From assembly GCA_013180625.2 (NCBI GenBank), contig SNVD02013686.1, positions 682,001 to 746,000 on the forward strand: a DNA stretch of 64,000 bases. The letters run 5' to 3'. The position numbers and the translations under genes are program-made. Below are positions 10,872 through 22,085 of this stretch, one piece after another; positions within the stretch are counted from its first letter, which is position 1, and the number at the start of each line of letters is the position of its first letter. This DNA is from Boswellia sacra. Its lineage: Eukaryota; Streptophyta; Magnoliopsida; Sapindales; Burseraceae. The notes under the pieces are model-generated. The model had not been told where the DNA came from, ran no database searches, and was given only the letters and a program-made list of their open reading frames with translations.

Positions 10872-12034
10872 TTGGAACTCTGCAATTTCCCTTTACCTTT
10901 CATTGATCAAATGTTGGACCGTTTGGCTAGACATGAATATTATTGCTTTTTGGATGGTTATTCTGGTTATAATCAAATTGCAATTGCACTAGAAGATCAG
11001 GAGAAGACAACATTTACCTGTCCCTACGAAACTTTTGCCTTTAAGAGGATACCTTTTGGGCTCTGCAATGCCCCAGCAACATTTCAAAGGTGTATGATGG
11101 CTATTTTCTCTGACATGGTAGAAAGAAGCATTGAGATTTTCATGGATGATTTCTCTGTCTTTGGTAAAACTTTCGATCAATGCCTGAAAATTTTGAGGTT
11201 AGCTCTCATAAGATGTGAAGAAACTAACTTAGTGCTCAATTGGGAGAAGTGCCATTTCATGGTTACAGAAGGAATTGTTTTAAGACATAGGATTTCTGCT
11301 TTAGGCATCGAAGTTGATCGAGCCAAGATTGAAACCATTGAAAAGTTGCCACCGCCAACATCAATGAAAGGTGTACGTAGTTTCCTTCGCCATGCAGGTT
11401 TCTACGGGAGGTTTATTAAAGATTTCTCAAAAATTTCAAAACCCCTTTCTAATTTGCTTGTGCAGAATAACGCTTTTGTTTTTAATGTAGATTGTTTACA
11501 GGCATTTACAACCTTGAAGGAGAAGCTTGTGTCAGCACCAATTGTTGTAGCACCAGATTGGGAACTGGCATTTGAATTGATGTGTGATGCAAGTGATTAT
11601 GCAGTGGAAGCAGTTTTAGGGCAGCGGAAGAACAAGGTATTTCATACTATTTATTATTCCAGCAGAACCTTTAATGATGCTCAACTCAATTATGCCACCA
11701 TTGAAAAAGAATTGCTTGCCATTGTGTTTGCTTTTGATAAATTTCGTGCATATCTCATTGGTAATAAGGTAATTGTTTACACTGATCATTCTGCCATTAA
11801 ATATCTTATGACCAAGAAAGATGCTAAACCGAGACTCATTCGTTGGGTCTTACTCCTTCAAGAGTTTGACTTAGAGATCAGAGACAAAAAAAGGCACTGA
11901 AAACCTACTGGTTGATCATCTGTCCAGGCTTGAAATACCAGAAGAATTAGGGTTGAACCAATCTCTCATTGATGATAACTTCCCTGATGAACAATTGTTT
12001 TCTTTATCATCTAACCATACTCTTCCATGATATG
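10872..12034 (+). pseudogene. Athila-type RT-RNase H of the inner element
   Basis: The frame resumes inside RT at [20 protein letters not shown]. It continues through the block [14 protein letters not shown], the motif [14 protein letters not shown] and the catalytic [10 protein letters not shown], then RNase H ([15 protein letters not shown] and [20 protein letters not shown]). An extra A in a run of seven near 11890 shifts the frame, after which NLLVDHLSRLE is readable to the right. A tryptophan codon near 12028 is TGA. The RT N-terminus is missing at the chromovirus junction. This enzyme would have copied the element RNA to DNA, but it is now inactive. Confidence 0.9.
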
Positions 12035-13561
12035 TGACACATCCGAAAAAGGATTGTCTCCCAAGTATAGGAGTGTCAAAGTAATAAAACCCGGTAAGAC
12101 CGAGGTCGATCCACGAGGAAGGGAATTTAAGCGTTACAAATTATAAGCTAAACAAATGTGATATGGATGATTCAAAGAGGTGACCTGATAATATCAACAA
12201 GTATGTAAGATGGTAGGTGGTATTACCGACCATTCAAATATAAAACAAAAAGCAAGAGGAGGTAAAACCATCCATGGAAATAGGTGGTATAACCAACCAT
12301 AGTAAATTAAAGAACAATTTCATAAGGTGGTATAACCTACCATAGTAAATAAAATAAAAAGTTCATAAACAATAGAATAATTAAAATACAAGAGGAATTA
12401 ACACAATAACAATGAAGGCCAAGGTTAGGGGATCCGCCCTTGATATTTCAAATAAGGATAATTAACCCATTTTAGTTATATGAATTATATTTGTTTCATT
12501 ACCAACATTTATACCACTTCTTGTAAATGGGTTCAAGCATCCAATGTGCCAATCATCATATGTCTACAACAAATCAAGGTTCCTAACTAGATTCTGTCGG
12601 TAAGGAAGAACCATACATCATCTAGAAAGGATCCAAGCATTTGATGTGCCAAGGATTGTCGACAATGGATCAAGACCTCCACTTTACGAGTGGTGTCAAG
12701 ATTGATTAAGAAATTAAATATAAATCATATTGAATAAACATTATAAGATTAAGATTATTAAGCACATATTAAGGGTTAGAGAATCCTTATTCTCATATCA
12801 AGGGTTTCACCCTTTCACCTTAGCAAAAGAGAAATTAGAAGAACATTATAATAGAAAGAAAATAAAATGTAAGAAAAAGGAAATTCATTAATAACATAAA
12901 CACACAAAACACAATACAAGATCCTAGCCAAAGCCAAAATGTTCCAGCCAAGGCCAAGATGCCCTAATGGGTCACAAGGCACCTCTATTTATAGATACAT
13001 CCAGGGGCAAACTTGTCAAATTACAAGGGCATAATTGTCAAATATTAGTTGTAAATATCTTTGACAATTGGGATCATTAGGCACCGACTTTGACCATCAA
13101 TTTTGACATTGAAATATTGAGAATTTTAATCACATGTCTTCATGAAAGTTGTAGATATTTCTCTCAGCTTTCTAGAACATATTGATTTGCACAATTTGGA
13201 TACGTATTTTGAGAGATACGGTCCAAATACTGAGGCCTGGTCAGACTGGGCCGAGACTGTAGATGGGTTCACTTCAAGCCCAATTTTGGTCCACTAAGAG
13301 CCCGAATTTGATGATGCTTGTGAAATGCAATCTTGTAGACAATTAAATCAGCTTTCCAAAACATTAAGAATTGCACCATTTGATCTATAAATAGAGAGTT
13401 ATGCCCATTTTACCGAACCTGTAACAAAACCAAAATTAAGAGAAATTAATTCCAAAGATGCAAATGCTACAAATATGCTTAAGTTGAGGAATTTAATGAC
13501 ACTATTAATGCAATATGATGAACTAAACTCTTATTAAACATGCATATTTAAGTGTTCATCA
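12035..13561 (-). repeat. solo LTR of another Gypsy family
   Basis: This 1,527-bp insertion interrupts the pol reading frame between LP(W)Y and ADFVNFL. It starts TGACACATCC and ends GTTCATCA, and is flanked by ATATG on the left (12030-12034) and GTATG on the right, a 5-bp target duplication with one change. The phrase running from AAAACCCGG to CGATCCACGAGG near the left end is, in reverse, typical of the R-U5 end of Athila/Tat-group LTRs. The element is therefore in minus orientation. It has no internal domain, so a full element inserted and then collapsed by LTR-LTR recombination. Confidence 0.85.
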
Positions 13562-13670
13562 GTATGCAGACTTTGTTAACTTTCTTGCAGCAAAAATCAT
13601 CCCCCCAGATCTTTCTTACCAATAAAGGAAGAAGTTCTTCTCCGATGTCAAGCACTACTATTGGGAGGAG

Positions 13671-15082
13671 TGATAAGTGTCTATTTATATATCATTTTCA
13701 TATCAATTCATCCATGTTTCTTTGCTATATTCCTTGATATTTTTATGTTTTTGTGTGGTTTTGATATTTGTAGGAGTTTTGGAGCAACTTGCACAAAAAT
13801 GGAGTAAAACCCTTCATTTTCACCTCTGCTAGTCAACCATCTTCTCGGATTTAATTGTATTGATATACAATGAACCCGATGACATATTATATACCGTTGG
13901 AAAGCTCTCGATGTCTATTTTCTGGAGAAATTTACGGTTTATAAATCCATTCAGTGTACCAAAAGTTGTAATCAAAACAGTGTGAGAAGTATAGAAATGT
14001 AATTCCACAAATCACTGTAGCATGTATAATACGGGACACTGTAGCAGGTTACTGTAGCAGAGTATTTAAACACATTTTAGGGTTTTATTTTCATAACTTG
14101 AAGAGGGGAGAACGTGGTGGAGGCTGCAGCTCTGGAATTCTTTCATCTCCTGGAGTTCTTGAAGGAGAAAGGAAGCTTGGAAAGAGGAAGAACTACAATC
14201 CAAAGAGAATTACATCAAATTTGCTAAGTTTTTCCCTTCCCTTTCATTTTCTGGAATGTCTCCATGTTGTATTGTATTTACCACGTTCTTAAACATGTGT
14301 AACTGAATCTGAATTGGTTGAGGGTGATTTCAAAGCCCCTGATATGGTTTTTGTAAGTTGATTGTGCAAGAAGTTGTTATCCAATTCTCTAATTGAAGTT
14401 GCTTGTATTTTCCTATATCTAATGCTTATGATTGCTTGCTGGATTGTATTTCGAATGGCCAACTGAATATAATCTGGTTGTTGTCTATTGCTAGACTAGA
14501 AATCTTGATCCGTAATTGTCTTGAATTTCTAATCCTTAGTAGCAAAATTGTGATCAGAGATTGCAATTGGAGAATACAACCTAAGTTAAATAATCCGAGC
14601 TTGTGTGTTTATTGCTTAGATCAACCTATCTTTCTTATCGTAATGCATCCATTGAATTAAATTTAGAGAGCTTGTTCTAGGTTGTTTAATGGATAGAGAT
14701 TAAATAAAGAGCCTGTTTTATTTAACAACAAAGTAAGGAAAGATTGGGATAACAGAGCTTGTTGTTATCTACGGTTGATAATTTCAATGGTGTAATTGGA
14801 TGACAATTCTACAATTAATTCGCAAATCCATATCTTGTGGTAGAGAAGGATCCCTTAACCAGGTTACTCTCATTGATTTTTCACTCTATTTTACTTTGTG
14901 TTGTTTTATTGTGCATTTACATTAATATTTCATTTAGTTAATCCATCAACAAAACCCCCCCAATTATCTATTGTTGCTGTAAAATAATAAATTCAATTAG
15001 AATCAATCCTAGTGGGAACGATATCTTACTTGTCACTTTATTACTTGTGCGACTAGTATACTTGCTTGTTTCGAATGCATCA
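13671..15082 (+). repeat. second solo LTR with perfect TSD
   Basis: This 1,412-bp insertion splits the integrase reading frame between YYWEE and PILYRHC. The ends are TGATAAGTGT and GAATGCATCA, and the 5-bp duplication AGGAG is perfect (13666-13670 and 15083-15087). The right end, with its CTAGTATACTTGC phrase, resembles the U5 end of Athila-group LTRs, giving plus orientation. It differs from both Athila LTRs and from the other solo LTR in this window. Removing the insertion restores the pol frame across the join. Confidence 0.9.
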
Positions 15083-16247
15083 AGGAGCCAATTCTTTACC
15101 GGCATTGTGTAGATCAAGTAATCAGGAGATGTGTTCCGGAGGAGGAGATGGAAGACATATTGAGGCACTGTCATACACTTGAATGTGATGGCCACTTTGG
15201 AGGACAACGAACAACTGCTAACGTTCTTCAATGAGTTTTTATTGGCCCACCTTGTTTAAAAATGCTCACAAGTTTGTTGCTAATTGTGACAGGTGCCAAA
15301 GGATAGGAAACATATCGAGGAGAAATGAAATGCCACTAAGAAGCATAGGTCGAATTGTTTGATGTTTAGGGAATCGATTTCATGGGCCCATTTCCATCTT
15401 CCTACAACAACCAATTCATTCTCCTTGCTGTTGATTGTGTGTCCAAGTGGGTTGAAGCAAGTGCAACTCAAACCAATGATGTAGGGTGGTGCTAAATTTC
15501 TTAAGCAAGAACATCTTTACACGATTTGTCACTCCAACGGCAATCATTAGTGATGAAGGCACACATTTTTGCAACAAACAGTTTGAAGCACTATTATCCA
15601 AATATGGAGTTAACCACAGGAAAGCCCTTGCCTATCATCCTCAGACAAATGGGCAGGCTAAAATTTCAAATAAAGTAAAGATGATTCTTGAGAAGACTGT
15701 GGCAAATTCATGTAAGCATTGGGCCAGGAAGTTAGATGATGCTTTATGGGCTTATAGGACAGCTTTCAAAACACCTATAGGCATGTCTCCTTATAGGTTA
15801 GTTTATGAAAAAGCGTGTCATCTACCAGTTGAGCTGGAGCACCGTGCATATTGGGCCATGAAGACATTGAATATGGACTTGAAAAAGGGAGGAGAGAAAA
15901 GATTGCTGCAATTGAATGAGATGGATGAGTTTCGTAATAAAGCTTATGAGAATGCAAAGATTTATAAGGAACGTACTAAGGCATGGCATGACAAACACAT
16001 CATTCAGAAAAGATTTTCACCTGGTCAACAAGTGCTTCTATACAACTCAAGGTTGAGATTATTTCCAAGAAAGCTTAAGTCAAAATGGTCAGGCCCTTTC
16101 AAAGTTGTGCAAGTGTTTCCTTATGGAGCTGTTGAAATTAATCATCTAGAAAAAGGCACATTCAAAGTTAATGGACAAAGATTGAAACCATACATGGGTG
16201 GTAACGTTGATAACAACACAACCACTATTCTTCTTGATGAGCCTTAG
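15083..16247 (+). pseudogene. Athila-type integrase of the inner element
   Basis: The coding region starts before the second solo LTR (13562-13670, DFVNFLAAKIIPPDLSYQ with one stop) and resumes at 15088 with the HHCC zinc finger (RHC then CHTLECDGHFGGQRT). A TGA lies near 15232 and a frameshift near 15485. The catalytic core follows with the DEGTHFCN block, [14 protein letters not shown] and [20 protein letters not shown], then a C-terminal SH3-like stretch ([19 protein letters not shown]) to the stop at 16247. Integrase joins element DNA to the host chromosome, and this copy is broken. Confidence 0.9.
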
Positions 16248-16901
16248 AGTGGAAAAGAAATAGTCCAGCTGAAGACTTTAACTGAAGCGCTGATTAGGAG
16301 GTAACCCATAAGTTTGAATATTTGAATTCTAGTTTTTATTGTATTCCAAAAAAAAAATTTATTTTATGTTATTTTTTGCAAGCTTAAAGCAAACTTGGGA
16401 GAAATTTCAAAAGAGAAATTTGCATGTGCGTGCTCCAGCCCAATACATAATGCACTTCAATCCGAACTTTCAAGCTAAGAGCTGCCCACCCAGCCCAGCC
16501 CATTACCGTTGCAGTGCCTCTATGTGTAATCCAAGTCATTGAAATGACCTTGGATGTAATGATGCAGTGAATCATGTCAATACCAATCAGGCAACACAGG
16601 ACAGTCAAATACACATTGCGGACAATGTGTCTCTCAAGTTTGGGGGAGTCTTTTAAAGCATTTTGTTTTATTTGCTTTGCTTTTGATTATTATTAATTTT
16701 AATTATTGTTTTGTATTGAGTATGATTACACTTCGGGAAGACTCTTTTGGTGGGTCCTATGTCATTATAACTTATTTGATTTAATTTATTTTAATTATTT
16801 TGCTTTATTGTTTTTCTTTCGTGTTTCAATTTTTGATTTCATTTTTGTTTTGTTGCTTTGATTAGAATTAGCCATATTCGTGTTTTGCTTTCATCAAAAG
16901 C
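16248..16901 (+). other. post-integrase spacer with a purine tract
   Basis: Non-coding. AAGTTTGGGGGAGTC at about 16636-16650 resembles the internal polypurine tract found after pol in many Athila/Tat elements. T-rich low-complexity sequence follows. Confidence 0.5.
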
Positions 16902-17489
16902 TTGAGGGTAAACTTAGAAGGAAGCAGAGAACATTTCCAAAAAGGGTTGAAGCGTGTAAATCAAAGAGAAGAACGAACTCAACATATTTCTGGTAATATC
17001 TTTCCTCTTCTCTTTGTTATGGATAATGATAACATTCTATTAGCCCTTCACAAACGCTTCCCTTTACTCCCTCAAAATGCTCTGGTAAAAATCTATAAAG
17101 CACGATTTAATAGACTTAGCATGTTGATGATTAAGAAAATGCCTGTGGACATCCGCTGGTTAATCGAAGCTAAGATTAGATTAGCCGGTGAATCTGCAAT
17201 TGATTTTACAGCGTACATACCTCATCTAGGAAAAAGCACTCTCGCCAAAAAGCGACGTGCTAAAAGGTTATAAGTCTGTTATAGGTGTGCTAGATGGAAT
17301 TGCATGCAGAATTGCCGTTCTTTGGGATTTGTGTCTAAAAATAGGGAAGATAAGTTACAGTTCATCAAGGATGGACTGAGTAAAGAGTTGTTAGATAATA
17401 TCATACTGACTCTTGAGAATCATCCCTGTGGATTAGTGCAAAGAGAACTGATGAAATTGTGGACACAGTTTCGAATGGAACATCAATAA
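16902..17489 (+). pseudogene. unrecognised ORF in the post-integrase region, one in-frame stop
   Basis: Two open stretches (16902-17273 and 17304-17489) are in the same frame and separated by a single TAA at 17271, giving about 195 codons in all. The first part is basic and ends KKRRAKRL. Just after the stop comes CYRCARWNCMQNC, with Cys spacing C-x2-C-x4-C-x3-C, which could bind zinc. I do not recognise the protein. It lies where Athila-group elements carry an extra (env-like or unknown) gene, but it does not resemble the outer element's ORF there. It could be an element gene or a captured host fragment like the LOG copy that follows. Confidence 0.45.
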
Positions 17490-18283
17490 CATAGTCTAGG
17501 GAATCTGACTTTAAACGACCCTATTTGCCAGTTTGTAAGAAAACTGGATGGGAAGTAAATCTACAACTCATAGAAGGCATTTAAGCTGTTACTGGATGTA
17601 AAACTAGAGGAAGACGGGAGCCACAATCACAACTATTTGTATATATTTGTTTTGTTTTTCATGACTTTCATGTCAGTGTGATTTATTATTGTTCTCATTG
17701 ATTTTATCGTTCTTTTCATTAATTTTTCATACTGTTGTATTGTTGTTTCTCTTTTAATTTTTATTTTATTACTATTTTTTTCTTTCTTCTTTCTTTTCTT
17801 CTCATTGTTTATCATGTTATTATTGTTATTTAGTTGTTTTTGACTGTGTATCTTTTACTTTTGATAAACCACACAGCTTTCTATAAAATTAAAGTGGGAG
17901 ATAAGTGTGGAAAAAGCAAACGCGTGCATCGATTAACCTCCCACCGAAAGTAGACTTCTTTATTTTAAATATGAGTGGGAGTAATAATTATGCATCGAGC
18001 AACCCCCATTGACAACTGTCCCCATGTTTTTCAAATGAAAGCCTCGATTATTTCCTACCAAAAGGTAGATGCACATGTTTTAAGTATGGGAATGGGGATC
18101 AATTTATTTGTGTGGTTGAGCCTTAATTGTTTATCAATCACCACCCACCTAATTTTCCACCTCCATGTGTCAATTACAATAACTTTCATCTCTTTTTACC
18201 TCCATAAATGCAACACCTCATGTACTAAAATATCATACATAGGATAGGTGAGTGCGAAAGAAAAAAATAAAATAAATAAATAA
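17490..18283 (+). other. non-coding spacer with repeated purine-rich phrases
   Basis: T-rich then mixed sequence. Similar phrases recur at 17890 (AAAGTGGGAGATAAG), 17970 (ATATGAGTGGGAGTAA) and 18083 (AGTATGGGAATGGGGA), suggesting small internal duplications. The AT-rich stretch just before 18284 leads directly into the LOG-like start codon. Confidence 0.4.
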
Positions 18284-18882
18284 ATGGAGAGAACACCAGG
18301 TCGGAGATTTCAAGAGATTTATGTGTTTTGTGGATCTCAGCCTGGAAGAGATGGTGAGTTTGTGAGAGTAGCAGATCACTTAGGTTGGGTATTAGCTGCT
18401 AGGAACATAAATGTCATATATGGAGGGGGTAGCTGTGGGTTAATAGGGTGTGTATCTACAATGCATTTTTAGGAGGGATCCGAGTATTAGGTATTATTCC
18501 TACTCTCTTAGCTGTACAAAATCTATCTGGGAAAACTCTTGGGGAGGAACTTAGAGTCACATCCAAGCATGAACGTATAGCTCGGATGCTTGCTTATTCT
18601 GATGTGTTCATAGCTTTACCAGGTGGTTTTGGCACACTAGAAGAAATTTTTCAAATAGCCTCCTGGTCCTAACTTAATATCCACCAAAAACCCATCGGTT
18701 TGTTAAATGTAAAAGGTTTCTTTGATAGTTTGTTATTTTTTTTAGATAAAGCTGTGGAACAGAACTTCATTTCATAGTCGACATGTAAAATCCTAGTCAC
18801 TACTTCAACTGCCGAGGATCTGATCAACCAATTGCAAGCATTCACTTTTGAACTCGATCTAGTAACGGCCCAAATAAACTAG
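18284..18882 (+). pseudogene. LOG-like cytokinin phosphoribohydrolase retrocopy, decayed
   Basis: LOG enzymes release active cytokinin bases from their riboside monophosphates in the cytosol. This copy covers nearly a whole LOG protein. It has an N-terminal VFCGS block, YGGGSCGLIG, GIIPTLL, GEELRVTSKHERIARML, the signature PGGFGTLEEIFQ, then [12 protein letters not shown] and a C-terminal tail. A 1-bp frameshift falls near 18470, a TAA replaces Gln at 18670 and a TAG replaces Gln near 18776. Plant LOG genes normally have several introns and none is seen here, so an mRNA-derived copy is likely. It lies in sense orientation between integrase and the 3' LTR of the inner Athila-like element. About 199 codons are present against roughly 215 in the family. 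Confidence 0.88.
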
Positions 18883-20494
18883 TTCAAAGGAAGTAATCAG
18901 AGGCGTGAACTAGATTTGACACTCCGACTGTAATTAGCAATTCGGGTTTGAACTTCTTTATTTATGTTTTTATTTTGTTCGTAATTTTTTTTTATTTTTC
19001 TTTCTTGTTGCTCCTCTTTACTAGCATTCCAGTAAGCTAACCTATTAGAGTGGCAGGGTGAAGAATTTAAACATTCCTGAAACGCATTTCGGTTCTGTTA
19101 TGTCCGAAGTGGCAGAGGTAGGGAATACAGTTTAATTTTTTTAACCCCATTCTAACTAACTTGCATTAGTACTAACTTGTTTTGTAACAAACTAGTGTTT
19201 GTTTGGGTTCTTTTTTTTTCTTTCGAGTGTTGTTTTCTTTTGAGTTTTGTGGGCCTATGATAAAAAAATGATTAAATTGATTATAACTCTTGAAAAATGA
19301 GAAATCATGCATAGATCTGTTTACTCAAACTGTTATTGGTTTTGCTTGACTTAAATTCCTTGAAAACTTTGAGCACATCGCCATAATCACTGAGTTATTT
19401 TTATCTGCTTAGAGAAGGTTTATGCCATTTAAGTGTTCATAAGATTTTAGTGGACTCTAGAACCTGCCTGATTGTCACTTGAGGCGAAATCTTAGATTGT
19501 ACAATATTAAGGAAATGATTTAGGCCATCTTTGAATCATTTGAGCCTTTCTAGCCAACCTATGTATGAATTCGATCTCTAGTTTCCCCTTTTGTGCCTAT
19601 CTAAGTCTTTTTCTTTGATTTAACCCACAAAAATTTCTCTTGACAAAAAAAAAATTAATTTCTCCAAACAGTTTATCCCTTACCCATGAGCACGTAGATC
19701 ATTCAAGACTACATTTTGAGCTATGCTATGGTTTTGGGAAATCGAGGGAGATTGGGAGGTGTAATGAGCATTGATAGTGAAAAAAAAAAGTGTCTTCAAA
19801 ATGGCCCATGGAGGACAATGGGTTGTTTAAGTGTGAGGGAGAGATGTTGATGTTTATTCCAAAAAGAAAAAGGTTCAATTCTATGCCTTTGAGAATATTT
19901 GAAACAACTAAGTTTGGGGTGTAGCTTCTTTTGTTTTATGTAAACAAATAGATTGAGTATTGTAAACAAGTTTAGAGGAGTTACTGGGTGTGCTTTACAG
20001 AATATGTTTTGGGGTTGAGCTTCGCATGGTGCTAATTGATTTGTGTGTTTTTGGGTGCTCTAAGCTAAATCTTAATCCTTTATCATACCTTCACCCTAGC
20101 CAAACGTTACAAGCTGAATAAAGTCCTATTTGATCCTTATCGTTGTATTTGTCTACATTAGTGGAGAGTGGCATGAAAAGCAAGCTTATGAGGTCCATTA
20201 TGCTCAACTCTTAATAACCAAATTTGGTTCACTTTTATGCGTAAACTGATCCGGGCAGTAATTGATGAAGTGTGAATGGCTTACACACACACGCTTAAAG
20301 AATTGAGGTGAAGTGGAACTATTTTATGAACTTAAAATTTTGATCAGTGCTTGGTTTTGAAATTTTCCTTGAGTTATATTTTTATGCGATCTTTGAGGCC
20401 AATTTTTTTAAGTTCAAGTGTGTTTTTTTTTAATTTTCATGTGTTTTCTGCTTTGCTGTTTCTCTCCTACTTTTGCTCGAGGACTAGCAAAACT
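18883..20494 (+). other. 3' internal non-coding region of the inner element
   Basis: No coding signal is seen. Parts match, in inverted orientation, the equivalent region of the outer element (22086-23640). One clear match is the stretch around 20150-20220 (a CTACATTAGTGG phrase followed by GCATG) against the reverse strand of about 22380-22440. The two Athila-like elements are thus relatives. Confidence 0.6.
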
Positions 20495-20510
20495 GAAATT
20501 TGGGGGTATT
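20495..20510 (+). other. polypurine tract
   Basis: AAATTTGGGGGTATT immediately precedes the 3' LTR. This is the primer site for plus-strand DNA synthesis. The outer element has the same tract in reverse at 4649-4666 and 22034-22050. Confidence 0.8.
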
Positions 20511-21691
20511 TCATAAGTCTAATTTTTATACATTATTTTCATCTTTTATCTTAAGTTTTTTTTGTTTGTTTCCCTCTTTTTTGTGTTTGACTGATGAATT
20601 TTGTCAAAGTTTGTTTAAGTTGTAGGGTTGCTTACTAATTTCTAATCGTTGAACTTCTGGTGGAGCATTATGTCCTTCCCTTTTTTTTATGCTGTCCGCC
20701 AAGCACTTGGGGGGAATCAATTAAAGCTGGTCCACATGCATATTTGAAAAAAAAAATACTTTCGGGTGGAATCCAATAGCTTTGCAATGAAGATGTTTCC
20801 TCTCTTGTCGGTGGGGATTGGAAATAGAGGAAGAAAAGGAAGAGAATGGAAGGAGAAGGGGGGATTCGGACGGAGAGAAATTGAGGGTGAGCAGAGGTAG
20901 ATCTTTGGGGAGATTCGAACTAGAAGAGGAATTGCTTACAAAAGAGAGGCAAAAACCGGACAGCCATCATCTTCATCATCAAATATTCAACTCTCCATAG
21001 CTAGTTTCTTTTCAATCCTTATTTTCACTTATGTTTAAAAACATATTTAGATTTGTGTTGTTTGTAATTTGTAATATGAACTAATTTCCATTTTCTAGGG
21101 TGAAGATGTAGCCGTATTTTGATGTTTAATTTCTCTTGATTTTGGTTGATTGATGTTTATTCCAATATTGTTGAGCAATTTAATTACACGCTTAATGCTT
21201 GTGATTTTTTGGCCAATTGTTGCATGAATTGAGATTTGAATCGGGATTGAGAAGTGATGTTCACATTAGTCCGTAATTATCTTACCATAAATCATGTGAG
21301 ATAGAGATATGAATGTGATTTGTGCAATCTTATATGATTTCCTGCCCTTAATGGGTATTAATAGTGAATTAGATGAGACAGAGATGTAATTCTAATCTAT
21401 TGATATACATTATTATTGCTTGAGAAAGAATAATAATCAAATCAGTGAAATCGATTGGCAACAATAGGAATAAATATTGGTTAATTAAATCAGAGAAGTT
21501 AAATTGATTAATTTGGTGAAATCGGATCCCTAGATCTTTAATTATAAATTTCTTCTATCCAGAATTTCTGTGAGCGTACGTAGTGTTAATAGAATTTCGA
21601 TATCTAGTAGCAACAATCCTTGTGGGACGATACTTATATTCTCATTTTATTTCTAGTACACGATATCGTATACTTGCGATTTTACGCAACA
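20511..21691 (+). repeat. 3' LTR of the inner Athila-like element
   Basis: It matches 4704-5902 along its whole length. The first bases are TCATAAG rather than TGATAAG, so the terminal TG is mutated. It ends GCAACA and is followed directly by a repeated piece of the outer element (21692-22085). Confidence 0.9.
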
Positions 21692-22085
21692 GTGAAATAG
21701 GAATCTTGAAATTTTCCAGAATTGCACTTGCGTAGGAGTGCAGCTATAGTGGCGCGGGAGTGCCAACTTTCTAGTCCATGAAGCTTTGTTGTTCTCGATC
21801 TTGCACCGCTGTGCCACTTGTGTTGTGCTGGAGCGCCAAGTCTTTGATTTAGTAGTCCGAAGCTCTTCCTCTTTTGGCCTTATTTACTACTAGTTTTGAT
21901 GTGCTTTATTAGGAATCAAACTCCATTCCAAAGAATCTGCAATTAACTAAAATAGCACATTATTTTCTCTTTATTTTACTCAAAAATCAAATTTAAGGTT
22001 TAATAAACTAGTGAATAAAATTCACTAACAAATACCCCCAAACTTAATATTTTCATTAGTCCTCAAGCAAAACAAAAACAATTAC
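21692..22085 (-). repeat. second copy of the outer element's 3' LTR end plus purine tract
   Basis: These ~394 bp repeat 4312-4703 in direct orientation with a few percent difference. They cover the last ~345 bp of LTR, the pyrimidine (purine on minus) tract and ~50 bp of internal sequence, ending AACAATTAC in both copies. The left copy ends exactly where the inner element starts, and this copy begins exactly where it ends. Confidence 0.9.

Larger units (their letters stand above)
4704..21691 (+). mobile_element. Athila-like Ty3/Gypsy retrotransposon, inner element
   Basis: It has two direct LTRs (4704-5902 and 20511-21691), a perfect 18-nt tRNA-Asp primer site just inside the 5' LTR, and a purine tract (GGGGGTATT) against the 3' LTR. 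The internal order is gag start, a foreign chromovirus fragment in place of the rest of gag, protease and the RT N-terminus, then RT-RNase H, two solo-LTR insertions, integrase, an unrecognised ORF and a LOG-like pseudogene. Instead of a 5-bp TSD it is flanked by a ~393-bp direct duplication of outer-element sequence. All coding parts are broken. Confidence 0.85.
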
